Shown: positions 1 through 12,254, counted from the stretch's first letter. The stretch is DNA of 64,000 nucleotides from Kryptolebias marmoratus (GCF_001649575.2 NC_051449.1:19072727-19136726), one strand, 5' to 3'. Notes: generated by a model not told the origin, from the sequence alone. Numbers and translations: made by a program.

Positions 1-57
1 TCCTGTTAGCCACTGTACTAGCCTAGCATAATACCGCCACTTCCTGGACATAAAATT

Positions 58-145
58 ATCACGTTTTAACAAGATACGTATCACGTTTTAACAAGATACA
101 TATCACGTTTAAACAAGATACGTATCACGTTATAACGTGATAGCG
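58..145. repeat. 22-bp minisatellite ending in a perfect palindrome
   Basis: Four consecutive 22-bp units start at 58, 80, 102 and 124, each opening with ATCACGTT. The first three are nearly identical; the last diverges so that 124-141 (ATCACGTTATAACGTGAT) is a perfect 18-bp palindrome. The short string TACCGCCACTTCCTG just before it (32-46) recurs at 5763-5777, which suggests this is part of a dispersed repeat. Identity unknown. Confidence 0.75.
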
Positions 146-414
146 TTCAAAAAATTTTTTTCCTGCTGATAGCAATGCGCTTCCGTACTCTAGAGTCACA
201 ATTTTAAATCAATAATTTCCTAAGAGGCAGTATAAGTGATGAATTTGCCGAAAACCGGCACTGACATCGTGTAAAACAGTGACATCCTACTGACACCCAA
301 CTGGCAGCTGCCAGCAAAACAGTGACATCCAGTGGCCTGCCACCGGAAGTGTCACTACTACATGCCAGTGCCACAAATTGAGCTCGGCCTTGCTGCATCC
401 TGTAGAAAAACACT
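146..414. other. Intergenic, no gene seen
   Basis: This is the 3' flank of the ptchd3-like exon. It holds short scattered direct repeats of the type AAAACAGTGACATCC (around 275-289 and 316-330), but no coding or RNA gene signal. Confidence 0.5.
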
Positions 415-1103
<689 letters not shown>

Positions 1104-1411
1104 CTGGGAGGAGAGAAGTGCAGCCCTCGGTGGCTGTAAAAGCTGACAATGTAGGAAACTTTTCCTTTGACCTTTGCTGACACTCTTTTAAATAAATAAT
1201 GTTATTATACTTGTTTTTATATCCTAATATAGCATTAAATAGAATAATCTAATTTTTAAAATTAATTGCCAAATTTAAAAACAAATCTGAGGGCTTGAAT
1301 GTTTTTGTTGTTTTTACCAAATACTTTTATATTGTTATTAGTTATAGCTTATGACTGAAGTTAAAATTATTATTATTATTAATATTATTATTATTGTTGT
1401 TGTTGTTGTTG
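1104..1411. repeat. AT-rich spacer with ATT/GTT microsatellite
   Basis: The spacer between the ptchd3-like exon and the rab18 promoter is strongly AT-rich from about 1190. It ends in an imperfect trinucleotide run (ATT)n-(GTT)n at about 1366-1411. No exon of the ptchd3-like gene is visible here. Confidence 0.6.
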
Positions 1412-1557
1412 GTCCTCGTGAGCTCCGGTGACGTCACACGGATTAAGCGGAAGTCCAACCTGCCATCGGCGCTGCTAGCCTCCTGCTGCTAAAACAAGTT
1501 CAACATTTGTCTCCGGGAGCGTCTCCGGCTGGAGGTCAGGCTGACTTTCAGGGGAAC
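1412..1557 (+). promoter_or_regulatory. rab18 CpG-rich promoter and 5' UTR
   Basis: There is an abrupt change from AT-rich to CpG-containing sequence just before the rab18 start codon. A perfect cAMP-response element TGACGTCA lies at 1429-1436, and an ETS-type GCGGAAGT at 1447-1454. No TATA box is visible, which fits a housekeeping Rab promoter. The exact transcription start cannot be read from the sequence; the 5' UTR probably begins between about 1450 and 1500. Confidence 0.6.
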
Positions 1558-4500
1558 ATGGATGAAGACGTGCTGACGACTCTGAAGCTGTTGATAATCG
1601 GGGAAAGCGGAGTCGGGAAGTCCAGGTTTGTGTTTGCTGCTAGTAGCGAGCAAGCTAGCTATAAGTGCTGTGGATGTTGACATCGTCCTGCTCGTTATGT
1701 GTGTTTATCCCTCGCTGCTCGGCAGCTGTTTCTGACTGGCTGGTTTCGTTCCCTTGAGGTCAAACACAACCATAAGCTGCTAACAAACTGATGTTTTGGT
1801 TACTTTCTAAAGCAAGTCGTTCACGCAAAGTTATGAACCTTAAAACCGTGTTGTTCTTCTTGTTGTGTGGTCCTGTGATCCTCCTGGCAGGAAACAGCTT
1901 ATTAAACCTGTCCCCCTCTGCCAACAAAGCCTATTGTTCTGTGTGCCCTGCTCATTTCCATCTGATCTTTATTTCTCTCCACCAGCCTCCTGCTGAGGTT
2001 CACAGACGACACATTTGATCCGGAGCAGTCAGCCACAATAGGTTATACACTCACATACTTTGGAGACAAATGGTAATTTAAAAACAATTAATTTACGAAC
2101 GTAATCTCACTTTTCTGTTGTTGTTTTTTTTTTGTGGTTCCAAGGTGTGGACTTCAAAGTGAAGACATTGTCAATTGAAGGGAACAAAGCGAAACTAGCT
2201 ATTTGGGTAAGTCTGTTCTTCGTCACTGACGGGATAAACACGATGGAGTTCCAGGGTTTCTCCACAAGATGGCGACATTACACAGCAGAGCCCGTAGGGC
2301 GGAAAGGAGAAGCTTCTCCTGAGTCACGAAGTGGGTCAGTCTCTGTGAAATCTGAGGCTGTTCTGCACAACGAACCCAAGAACTAATCTCTGAGCACAAG
2401 TTCTACTCTTTGTTGTGTGCAAAAAGTCGTAAATATGACTAAACTTGTGTTGTAAGGCCTTGTAAGGCAGGTGTTCTGAGTGTTCATTGCTGGTCTTCAA
2501 AAGTTTCACCAGTGTTAATTTTTATTTTTATTTTGTAAAATTTTCTTTTCCTTTTTTTCTAGGACACAGCTGGACAGGAGCGGTTTCGCACTCTGACACC
2601 CAGCTATTACCGCGGTGCGCAAGGAGTCATACTTGGTAAATTGATGAGTCGTCTTTTTAAGGCTCTTGCTTTTGGCTCGTCCACATTCGCGGCCTTTTCA
2701 CTCCCCACACATTTACCTGAGCACCTCTACACTGTAGCTTTATGTATCCCCTGTAGAAAACGATGTATCCCTACATAATCAAAATGTAAATCAGTTTGGC
2801 CGTTTAGCAGTTTAGTTAATATAAACGTTTCTGTATTAACGGTCTTCTCATATTTTGTCAGTGTATGATGTCACGAGGCGCGACTCTTTTCTGAAACTCG
2901 AGAACTGGCTGAACGAACTGGAAACCTACACGACACGCAACGAAATTGTGAAAATGCTGGTTGGCAACAAAATAGACAAGGTGAGATAAGTGTTTATTAT
3001 TTAATGGGGGAGGAAACGGCTCTCAGAATCCAGGATTCAGTTTGACATTTGTTTCTGTTTCTCCTTTTTTTTTTTTTTCTATTTTGTAAACACTCCAGAA
3101 ATAACCTCCAGCCGTGGTAGATAATCCAGCATTTCCCCTTTCATTGTGATAGCTTTCGGTGTGTAATTTTTGAGTAATAAATGGGGAGACTTCGCCTATT
3201 TTAAAATCCTTTTTATGTATTTGGCAACAAAGATTTTCATCTTTTTTTTTTGCTTCAAACTCATGCAGTTATTCACTGTCGAATTCTAAACAAAAAGGTT
3301 TTCTTGACACTAAAATACAGCGTTAACTCTTCTCTAAGGCCTTCTGTACATGCTCAGCACACATTTATAGGCTGCGTTTATCAAAATGTTAACTTTGCTG
3401 CTGTTCTTACAGAAACTGTCAGACCCTAAGCCTAACTCTGACCGCGGTCCTTTGTGATTTGTGATTTTTGTGGTATTACTGAAAATGACAAGATGTGTCA
3501 ATAAAGGTCCCCCGTGTTCGGCTGAAGGGAGAAACTACTCGCTGCTTTATTTATTTCAGTGTAAGAACTGCCTTTTAGACCTACAATCACTGTAAAGTTT
3601 GGGGTAAAAAAAAACCACGTAGGCCGTTCAGGAAGAAACCCAGATTCTGTGTGTTTTACTGTGCACGTCCACAGGTTTCACTTTGGTTTTTTTTTTTCTT
3701 TTCTTTTTGTTGTTGTTTCAGGACGACCGTGAGGTGGACAGAAACGAAGGGCTGAAATTCGCCAGGAAACACTCGATGCTTTTTATTGGTAAGAACTAAC
3801 TGGAGTGAAATCGGTGTGTTCTGTTTAGACCAGGGGTGGGCACACTAACACACCTGATTTGAATCAGTGGGTGATGAACAGGCTTCTGCAGAACATGAAG
3901 AGGTCATTTAACCACTGAATCAGGTGTGTTGGAGCAGGGAAACAATGAAAACCTGCAGGATGGTGGCCCTCGAGGACCAGGGTTGCCCACTCCTGGTGTA
4001 GAGCAACAGAGCCGTAAGCTGCAGTAGGGGGTTCTGAGAAAACCATGGACTCGGCCTGTCAGGTCGTTTCTCCACCATTAGCACAGCTGCAGCACAACTT
4101 GCAATCTTGAGCTTGAAGGACGGGTGTGAGCAGCGCGTGCACGAGCGTGATCGACACCGTTAAGACCCTCCTCCCGGCTCTGATTGGTTGTTTCTGACCG
4201 GGAGCTGTGTATTTCTGCAAATGGCAGCAGGACCACTAGGAGGAGCCAGAGGAACATGATTTTTATTTTATTTTTCACAGAGTATGTCTCATATTCTACT
4301 GTCAGGACATAGTGACAGTTTTAACAGATATGTTAAAAAACCTGCTGCAGCTTTAAGTCGGAGCCGATAAAACGTCAATGAAGGAGGCGTTAGTTTATCT
4401 GCTTTTACAGTGTTATCATATGTTTCTCTGCTGTACTGATAGACAAAAAGGATAAGATTTAAAACACGTTTTTTTGTCTCTTTTTTAAAAAAAAAATGTT

Positions 4501-4720
4501 ATTGAGTCTTTTGTGTCATTTTGGACTCTGACCGATCTTTTAAACAGAGGCCAGCGCCAAGACCAAAGACGGCGTCCAGTGTGCCTTCGAGGAGCTAGTG
4601 GAGAAGATCCTCCAGACTCCGGGGCTCTGGGAGAGCGACTACCAGGGTCAGAAGGTCCAGCTGGGGGGGCAAGATCAGGGCAGAGGCGGGGCCTGCGGAG
4701 GATACTGTTCTATACCCTGA
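1558..4720 (+). CDS. rab18: Rab18 small GTPase, seven coding exons
   Basis: Coding exons are 1558-1625, 1986-2041, 2145-2206, 2563-2635, 2862-2980, 3722-3788 and 4548-4720. All introns are GT-AG and the phases join to a 205-residue protein (human RAB18 has 206). P-loop GESGVGKS is residues 15-22, switch I threonine T40, DTAGQE residues 63-68 with Q67, NKID 122-125 and the SAK loop 151-153. The C-terminus ACGGYCSIP carries cysteines 198 and 202, matching the two lipidated cysteines of Rab18, but the last residue is proline where human has leucine. The start [10 protein letters not shown] matches the family start. Rab18 is a prenylated GTPase of endoplasmic reticulum and lipid droplets; this role is family knowledge. 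The gene looks intact. Teleosts can have two rab18 copies, and which paralogue this is cannot be told from here. Confidence 0.97.
3831..3995. mobile_element. hAT-type MITE in rab18 intron 6
   Basis: This 165-bp element begins CAGGGGTGGGCA and ends TTGCCCACTCCTG, so its ends are inverted repeats. Imperfect 8-bp flanks GTTTAGAC (3823-3830) and GTGTAGAG (3996-4003) match at 6 of 8 positions, as expected for an old hAT target duplication. Internal inverted segments (CACACCTGATT and its complement) give a fold-back. It encodes nothing. Confidence 0.75.
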
Positions 4721-6285
4721 GACAGGACAAAAAAACACCTGATAGAAATGACTACGGACCACGGACCAGAAATAGAGTTAAACCAGTTTGTTTGTTTTTT
4801 TTTTAAAAAGAAAGAAGTTAAATATCTGAGTTTTTCTGTTGTTTGAATGAACATTGCAGTTTGCACAATCCCTGTCCCACCACCATCTACTCCGTTTAGG
4901 AGACATCCTGCAGGGGTGGCCATCTTGCCCGCCGAGGCGTAGTGTTTTAAACGAACCACGTCAAGTGTTGCACAGGAATTTTCTGCCCATTTTAAAGTCC
5001 TGTTCTGTGGAAAGCTTATGAGCAATCAGTATCTCACCTGTTGTAGGCGGCTAACCGCTAGTTGGCCAGCACGGCGAAAACCCAGTCGACTGCTGCCGAC
5101 TCGTAGGGTCCTGAGAGGAGTTCAGAATTTCAGCTTAATATATAAATGAGTCTTGCTTATATTTGTACGGGCATAAATGTTACAAGGGATAAAAAAAAAA
5201 ACAGTTATAAAGGTTGTTTTTGTTGCTACAAAATTTTACTTAAATGGCTTATTAGGAGTGTTTGAAGCCTGATATTAGCAACAGTCTGGGACACCAAGTT
5301 ATTTTGTAGGTCATATAATCATTAACTCACAGATCCAGTCAGAATGAAGCTCCGTTTCTCCAAACTGAGGTCATTCAAAGAGCGATCTACAGCATGGGAG
5401 ATATTAGCCGTTCACAACCCACAGAACCCCACTTCAAAATGGCCACAATATCCCTTTAAGTTCTACATCTGGGTGTGTACCTTTGGGGACAGTGACTCGG
5501 TTGCACATGAAGGCATCAGGTTAGTTTGTAGGCAACAGGAAATGGCTCCTAAAAACACTAAATCCTGATCAGTTTCGCAGCCGCCTCAGTCCTTTTCTGC
5601 GTTTATTGGCTGCGATTTAAAAAAAAAAAAAAAATCGGCATTCACTAATCTGAAGTTTTGTTAAATACGCATCATAGCACTTAGCCTGAGGACGGGGACA
5701 GAGGAGGCGCTTTGCTGAGTAGCTCAAAAGGCGACACTGTGAATCCTCCCGAAGAAGACATTTTACCGCCACTTCCTGACAGTTTGGTGTTATTGCTGTC
5801 GATGTTCTCTCTTCTCTGGGGCACAGATGCTCTCCAATCAACTCATTTCACCCGTTTATTCCAAAATCATGGTTGACATTCTGATATTTTTTATTTTTAT
5901 GTTTTCCTTTGCTGTCTGTCTTTGTCTATCAATTGTTTTTCTTCCCTACTCTGACAAAAATAGTAGCATTATTGTTCTTTTTTTTCCCAGTGTCCCTGTT
6001 AGTATTTATTCCAGTTGCGTTGCAGTTCCTCTTTAGCGTGCGCTCTGTTTGAGGTTGGCATTTTTTTCCCTAATAGTTAGTTGTTTTTTTTTTGCTTCTG
6101 TCTTCCTGTAAAGAAAATGAAACTGACCCTTTTTTTTGTTTGTTTGTTGTTGTTTTGACTGTTCTAATACAGCTACGTGTAACATTGAAACCTGCCTTAA
6201 GAGAGCGATGCTCGCCTGGAGTTGTGGTTTAATGAACGTTTGAATTGTTTCAAACTCCAATAAATGACAGCCTGAAGATGTTCGC
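4721..6285 (+). other. Probable rab18 3' UTR
   Basis: From the stop codon onward no new gene begins. The first well-placed polyadenylation signal noticed is AATAAA at 6259-6264, with a T/G-rich stretch at about 6299-6317 that fits a downstream element. The interval contains a family II MITE and T-rich runs. The true 3' end may be earlier; this extent is an inference. Confidence 0.4.
4985..5460. mobile_element. Family II MITE, copy 1, with long inverted ends
   Basis: The left end (CATTTTAAAGT, then GTTCTGTGG, then a TATCTCACCTGTTGTAG segment) and the reverse complement of the right end (CATTTTGAAGT, GTTCTGTGG, ATATCTCCCATGCTGTAG) align over about 55 bp. The interior is non-coding. Other copies in this window lie near 9.3, 24.6 and 46.0 kb. 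No target duplication could be fixed. Class II origin is inferred from the ends only. Confidence 0.6.
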
Positions 6286-6638
6286 CCTCAGCTCTGCTCA
6301 TTTTTTTTGGGTTTTGAAACGTCACTTGAAAGGTGTTGGGATGAAGTCAGACTGATGCAAATCAAAAAACAAAACAGGAAAAATCTGTTTACTTATTTGA
6401 ACAGTTCTGCATAAAAGCCCCAAAGCCTGCAAGTTGGAAAGCAGCAACAAACACTTTTTTTAAACTCTTCACTTCAGCTTCACTCTTTGGGTTTATTAAC
6501 AGTACCTAAACCCTCAAAATGACCCCGAAGACAAGATTAACGGGATTGATTATGTGACGAGAACCACGTCAGAGATCTGAAAGTGCTTCAAAACATTTAG
6601 TTTTCTCTTCTGTTAAAGTGAATTGTCACCTTTTTTTG
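6286..6638. other. No feature seen
   Basis: Unique-looking sequence without open reading frame, RNA gene or recognised repeat. Confidence 0.4.
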
Positions 6639-6639
6639 T

Positions 6640-7360
6640 GTGTGTCTCCACTGTTAGCAAAATATGGCATGATCTACGGAGCAAATTTTAATGATTGTTT
6701 TTTCCGGAAAGTAATCACTACTAAAACTGATGACCTTTTGGAGCCAAGTCATTTCAAGATGGCCGCCACAGCTAAGCTAGCTTAGCAAACACAAATACAG
6801 CAGTCAGTTTTACAGATATTGAGCTAAAACTTTGCTGTGGTAAGTAGCTGGACATTGTCCCAAACACGTAGTTTGACGTCTTCGCTTAAAACCCTGGCAA
6901 TAACTGTTGAAGTCGTCCCTGTTTAGTCTGTTAGCGAAATATCTCATGAACCACTGGATGGATTTCAACAAAACTCTCGGAAAATAATAATTGGATGCAC
7001 ATTTACAATCAATAAATCTTTGGAGTCAGTGCAATTCAAGATGGTCGCCACAGCTAGTTGACCTCAGCCTGCACAAAAATGGCTATAATTCAGTGAATTT
7101 TACAGCTACTGAGCTAAAATTTGGTGTGGTAGTAGCTGAGAGTGATTGACAACACATGCTGTAAGTGCTAACAGATTATGCAGGATATTGATATGATTCT
7201 GTGCGTGGTATATTTACGAGGTCTGACCAAAACAGATGCAACTCCCTCCATTCCTCAACATTAGGTGATCTTGGGCGATATGGATTCCTTCAAGGCAGGC
7301 AAGGCTTTTAATTTAAAATTGTGCCAAAGATGGTTTATCAGGATATCAGGATATTGTCCC
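6640..7360 (+). repeat. Family I repeat, head-to-tail dimer
   Basis: Two consecutive units (about 6640-6905 and 6910-7360) share the family I landmarks in order: a GTTAGCAAAATAT..ATGAACCAC block, a 'TTGGAGTCA..TTCAAGATGG(C/T)CGCCACAGCTA' block, an ATTGAGCTAAAA block and a GTGGTAGTAGCTGAGAGT block. The second unit extends to GATTCCTTCAAGG. The join between units (CCTGGCAATAACTGTTG..CCCTGTTTAGTCTGTTAGC) is also found in the dimer at 55.2 kb. The family is unnamed here; no coding capacity. Confidence 0.7.
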
Positions 7361-7523
7361 TTTCCTTCAGGTGAGAGACTCTGCTGTCCGTGCCTGTCTT
7401 TGCTCGTGTCCTCAGCGTGATTTATAGATCCTGCCACGGTGTCTGCGTAAAGTTTCTGCTCTCGTGGGGAGTTTCAAACATCTTTCCACACTCTGAACTT
7501 CCATCAGCTCATCAGTCAGGAGG

Positions 7524-7548
7524 CGTGTGTGTGTGTGTGTGTGTGTAG
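7524..7548. repeat. (GT)n microsatellite
   Basis: About twelve GT units. Several shorter GT/CA tracts occur elsewhere in the window (for example 11310-11330 and 17094-17104). Confidence 0.8.
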
Positions 7549-7693
7549 GTGAGACAGCAGGCAGTCCTCCTCTCCTATGACCTCTTTCACCAGACACATC
7601 CTTGGCGAACATGGCTAACCTTCCTGATTGCCTGTCGTGCTATATTTATTGCTGTCACCGTTTTATTAGCATACCAGCTGTGTGTGCAGCCAT

Positions 7694-7859
7694 TAGCCCC
7701 CCCCCACACACGTTCTCCAATTATCCACGCTCCCCTTCCAGCCCACCTTTATCTTTACCTCTCCCAATGTTTTTTTCTTACCTCAACCCTTGACCCTTCT
7801 TCTAATTCCAACTGTTTCTATTTATTCCCCCCATCCCCTCTGTCCTACTGTCCCCCCAG
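7694..7859 (+). other. Polypyrimidine tract ending in CAG
   Basis: About 165 bases with strong C/T bias on the + strand, ending TGTCCCCCCAG at 7859 and followed at once by purine-rich AGGGGACGCATCGAAGTGACC. It resembles an oversized splice acceptor tract or a triplex-prone tract. The open frames across it are low-complexity and are not called genes. Confidence 0.5.
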
Positions 7860-7869
7860 AGGGGACGCA

Positions 7870-9170
7870 TCGAAGTGACCGATCTGCCCCTCAGACTGAC
7901 CCTAACGTCAGGGGTTGGAGGGGTGGCTGACTGACTTTGGGAAACTTGTGATGAACGAGCAGAGCCCGTGGCCAGCTCTTTTAAAAGCCCCCATCACTCA
8001 GAGTGCCACTGACAACGTGAGCCGAGACCAGGATATGTGTCATTATTTAGCACTCCCCTAAACGTGCCTTAAGGATCTCAGGGCGCGCTTGATCGTTCGT
8101 GTTGGGATGGAAACGGTCGTGAACTGGCGGTGGTTGTTGCTGTTGTGGCAAAGTGATGAATGGAGGCTCCCGGTTTTATCTCAGGGTTTAATATCAGAGG
8201 CCATCTGAGAGCCTAAAGGTTGTTTTTTGCAATGAAATATAGCAGATGGTTTCATTTCACTATGCAGCGCTTCTAGCAGTGTTAGCAGGTAGAAATGACA
8301 CTGAAAATGACTGGGATTGTGAGTGTTGTGGAAGTTTTGGGGGGGCGAGGGGGGTTGGTACTAATTATTTTCATTTCTTTTACTCTTTTAATGAAGAGAA
8401 TTAGTTTCGCATACAGATTTTCAGGGTGCAGATCACCTGTTTGAACTGATGAAATCAATTTTCAGAGGGATTTTTTAAATTTGGTTTTTAGTTTGGACTG
8501 GGTTGATGAGCTAAAGGCTAGTCCGGGGTGGGGGTGGGTTAAGGCCAAGGCGTCCTCCAAGGACAGCAGCTTCAAATTACATAGAATTTGATGGCATTTT
8601 TCAGCACAAACAGCAGCAGCAGCTAGCTGTATCCCCGTGCAGCCTGGGGCACCTCAAACAGGAATTATCTTTGCCGTAATAACCATGTAATGCAAAGTAA
8701 TGCTGGTGTTGAGGTTTATATAAAAAAGTGAAATTGAAGTTGTTTTAATTCCAGTCAGAGAGGAACAGAGTTTACTTTACTTTACTTCAAACGGATGATG
8801 ATTTGTTTTTTGAGCGCACGCCAAGGATGACGTAACATTTGATTCACAGTGTTTAAGGAGGCCTTCGTCACGTGTGCCGATAACCCAATGGGGGTGAGCG
8901 TGCACACACTTTTACTGTCCAAGCAGCCCCAGGGCACTCAGAGAGCAGATTCCCAGTGGGATCAGTGTGAGCATAAACAATGCTGAAAAGCCCCAGGGAG
9001 AGAGAGATACTTCCATCTGGAATGAATGGAGCTGAAGTAACTAAAGTAATGGCTTCCCTGGACCTAATATTACGTTCTGTTCAACTTTGACCTGCTGTCC
9101 TTAATCAGGGACACTTTGAATTTAGATTCTTTAGTTAAATTTTTAAAATTTGTTTTGAATTTTCATCGTT
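7870..9170. other. Gene-free, repeat-poor stretch
   Basis: No gene, RNA or recognised element was seen. The segment at about 8890-9070 is compositionally balanced and repeat-free and could be a conserved non-coding element, but nothing in the window can prove this. Confidence 0.35.
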
Positions 9171-9279
9171 ACAATTTAGAAAGGAGCACAAAACAAAAAC
9201 CCAGGGCGGCGGCTATGGGAGGGGCAGTTGAAGCACAGCTTAATGCATGTGAGCTCATCGCACAGGTGACCGATGTCTG

Positions 9280-9425
9280 AGCGAGGAGTTGGGTCCTTTA
9301 TCGGATCTGTCAGTTTGCTGCCTGACTGCAGCCGATACGACGACGTGACAAAAGACATCTGCAACCCTTTCTCTGCAGAACCCCACTTCAAAAGATCTGG
9401 GCTGTCCCTTTACAATCTCTGAAGG
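9280..9425. mobile_element. Family II MITE fragment (right end)
   Basis: The string CTCTGCAGAACCCCACTTCAAAAG, followed by CTGGGCTGTCCCTTTA, matches the right end of family II as seen at 5425-5460 and 24855-24900. The left part cannot be aligned. Confidence 0.45.
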
Positions 9426-11470
9426 CTTTAAATCAAAGTGTCATTTGAAGCTGTTGTATTACTTTAAGTTTCTTAAAGAGACGAAAGGTGTTAGCTGCTT
9501 TGGCAGACATACACCTTTTTGTTTTACCATGCGCTGGGCTTCCTTTGAATACTGCGGTGGGTCTGGAAATGAGGATTTAAGAACAAAGAAAGGGTCACTT
9601 TAAGCTGTACGGTTTGTTTATGATGGACAGTTTTCTACAGATGAGATGAAATCAGCTTGATAAAGATTGATAAGCCCAAAGAAAGCATTTGAATGTGCCA
9701 AACCCCAACATTTCCACCAGTTCAGGGCAGCATTTTGGCCTCTTCTTGTGGACTTTAAGACACCTTTGATTTATTTGATCTTTTTTTTAAGGATGTGATT
9801 GTCAGGCAGCTTTTTTCTGAAATAATACAAAATGGAGAAAAAGCAGTTAATTAGGAAGTATATCACATTTAATTAGTCTCAAAACCCATTCATGTATAAA
9901 ACAAACAGTCATACATGACAGTAAGCATGGGAGGAGAACTGTATAAGTCTGTGTGTGTGTGGATAAAGGTGGACATGTCTTGATTTTTCTTTACATGCAA
10001 GTTTTAAGATTAATCAAATGTTAGGTTTCCAACTTCTCTTTATCCGTTGATGATTAAACCGTAAGCTTCTGTTGGTTCTCCGGCTGCCTTTTCTTCACCC
10101 ACACATTGTATAAATAGCTTGTTGCAGGTGGATAACATTTATTGCTGCCTTAATAAGCAATACTTCAAGCAAAAGCTGAATTTCAAGTAGCAGTGATGTG
10201 GAAAAAGGTATAGCGACGAGTTCAAACAGCACCGACACAGTAAACAATCGCTGATGTCGAAACTTCAACTGGGAAAACATAATGTGAGAATTCCACGCAG
10301 CGCCATGATGCATTTATCATTTAGTAAACCAAGCACGAGTTCATGACTTATATTTTCTCAAATTTACTGTGAAAAAAACTCTCAGCTGCAATTGTCATTT
10401 GAGCATCTTTAATTTGTTTTCATCCCCCCTCTGTATACCTTTGGCATTTCAGGTGATATCTGCTGTAAGGCACAGCTACATGCAACTACCATAGAAATAC
10501 ACTTCGGTAACTATAACCAGATGGAAAACCTATTTACTGATGTATCCAGAAAGGCCTGGTTATATACAAGATACAAAAATGAACACAAATACAAGCTGAA
10601 GTCAGAACGGTGTACAGGGCAGGACATAGCGTCATGTAGTTGTAATTGCACGGTCTGACCACACGGGGGTGCTGTTGTACCCACTGGTACTTATATTTTT
10701 CTTTCACAAACCAATTATTGACTGCCGGACTTCCAAAGAAGAAATTAGTGCAGATAATAAAAAGTTGATGGCCAAAAATCAAATGTTAATTATTCTTCTG
10801 GTGTGATGGAATGAGACACATAAAGGTTGCTGATTATATATATATGTATTGGTTTGAAACTCTATTACATTAAAATATTATTGATTTTCTAAATCCTCTG
10901 AACATTTGCACCAATCTGCAAAGATATAACAAGTTGAACAGTGTGATTCTAAAGTCTGGTCACCACAGTGTGTGTGTGTGGATATGAATCCCATTAACAC
11001 TTCACTCACCATTCACCCCTCAGTTCTCTGGCACGCAGCCTATGTAAACAGGAATTACCAAGGAAGTTATTGAAGCAGCCACAAACAGCCGTCAGAGGAT
11101 TGGTCTGAGAAGTGTTTTCCATCTGGGTCGTAAGCAGGCCATCACTCTTCTTATCAATCATAATAATTAGTTGACTCCATTGTTCTGCAGCTATGTGATG
11201 AGGCAATCATCCCTCTGGTCCTCTGGATAACACTGGTTTAATAAAAGGACTAGATTATATTTGTGCTTTGTCAGCCTGGTGTGGGTGTACTGTCAGACTA
11301 AACTGTCCGGTGTGTGTTTGTGTGTGTGTGTTACTGCACCACATTTCTGAGTAATCTGATCATGATGTAAACATAACAAAGAATCAAAAGGGAAATATGT
11401 CTGTGTCTAGATTTAAGAGCAATCAATAGTAACCTTGTGTGTGTGTATATCTGTTTTTTGTTAACTCTTT
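9426..11470. other. Gene-free stretch, nothing recognised
   Basis: Two kilobases of ordinary AT-rich non-coding sequence. Open frames on the minus strand at 10095-10313 and 10534-10782 have no domain-like composition and are taken as chance. Short GT tracts are present. Confidence 0.4.
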
Positions 11471-11473
11471 AGG

Positions 11474-11533
11474 ACTGTTTTTGGTCTGATCACCATGTCA
11501 GCACTGGTTGTCCTTATAGGGACCAAAAACAGT
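11474..11533. repeat. 13-bp inverted repeat, part of a decayed element
   Basis: ACTGTTTTTGGTC (11474-11486) and GACCAAAAACAGT (11521-11533) are perfect inverted copies with a 34-bp loop. The following 11.6-12.1 kb has 'gttagg/ggttaagg' runs typical of a decayed fish repeat, but no ends can be drawn. Confidence 0.5.
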
Positions 11534-12254
11534 ATACTGTTTTAACACTAAACCATTTGTCTCAACGGCTTTCTCTCATTGTTGGAAATTGAAGCCAGAC
11601 GGTCACATGACCTTCAGTGTTCCTTTAAGTGTGATGTTAGAACTTTGAGGCACATTGTCAGTAGTGGACCTCAGGTCCATCTGGTGTTTCGGCCATTATC
11701 ACTGGACACCTTCCCCCAAGGAAGGCCCAGTTGAGGTTGATCAGGCCTCGGTGTGTGTCCCTGAGCTAGTTGGGTTTGTTTGGGGCTGGGCTAGAGAAGC
11801 TGATTAGGTCATAAGGTTTGGGTCAGGTGTTCATATGGAATAGTTATGGTTAGTGTAAACTTTCTGAGTAAGGTTAAGGTATGGATTAGGCTGGACACAC
11901 TAATGTAAGCCAATACAATATTTCAAAAAGGATGGAAACACAAATGGGTGTGTGACTAATGTGATGGAAAGTCATTTTTGGGTATGGGCTAAGGTGTAAA
12001 TTGAATTTAGGTACGAGTTAGGTTGGAAACACAGTTGTTCGTGGGTTTGGGTGAGCATTCCCTTGTAATTATATTAGATTTGGACCAGCTGCACCACACT
12101 GTTCCCATCAGGGGTCTATATTACAGCTTAATAAGTAGCAATAATGTGCTCAATTTGTCTGTTTAAAAAAACAAACAAACAAAAAAAACAAGACAACAAT
12201 TGGTTTTGAGCGATTTCTCTCTCATAATTTTGTTCAGCTTTTGTGCCCTTGTAG

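Noticed and set aside
10659..10674. CTCF-like string CCACACGGGGGTGCTG
   Set aside because: It misses three positions of the core motif, including two invariant ones, and has no supporting context.
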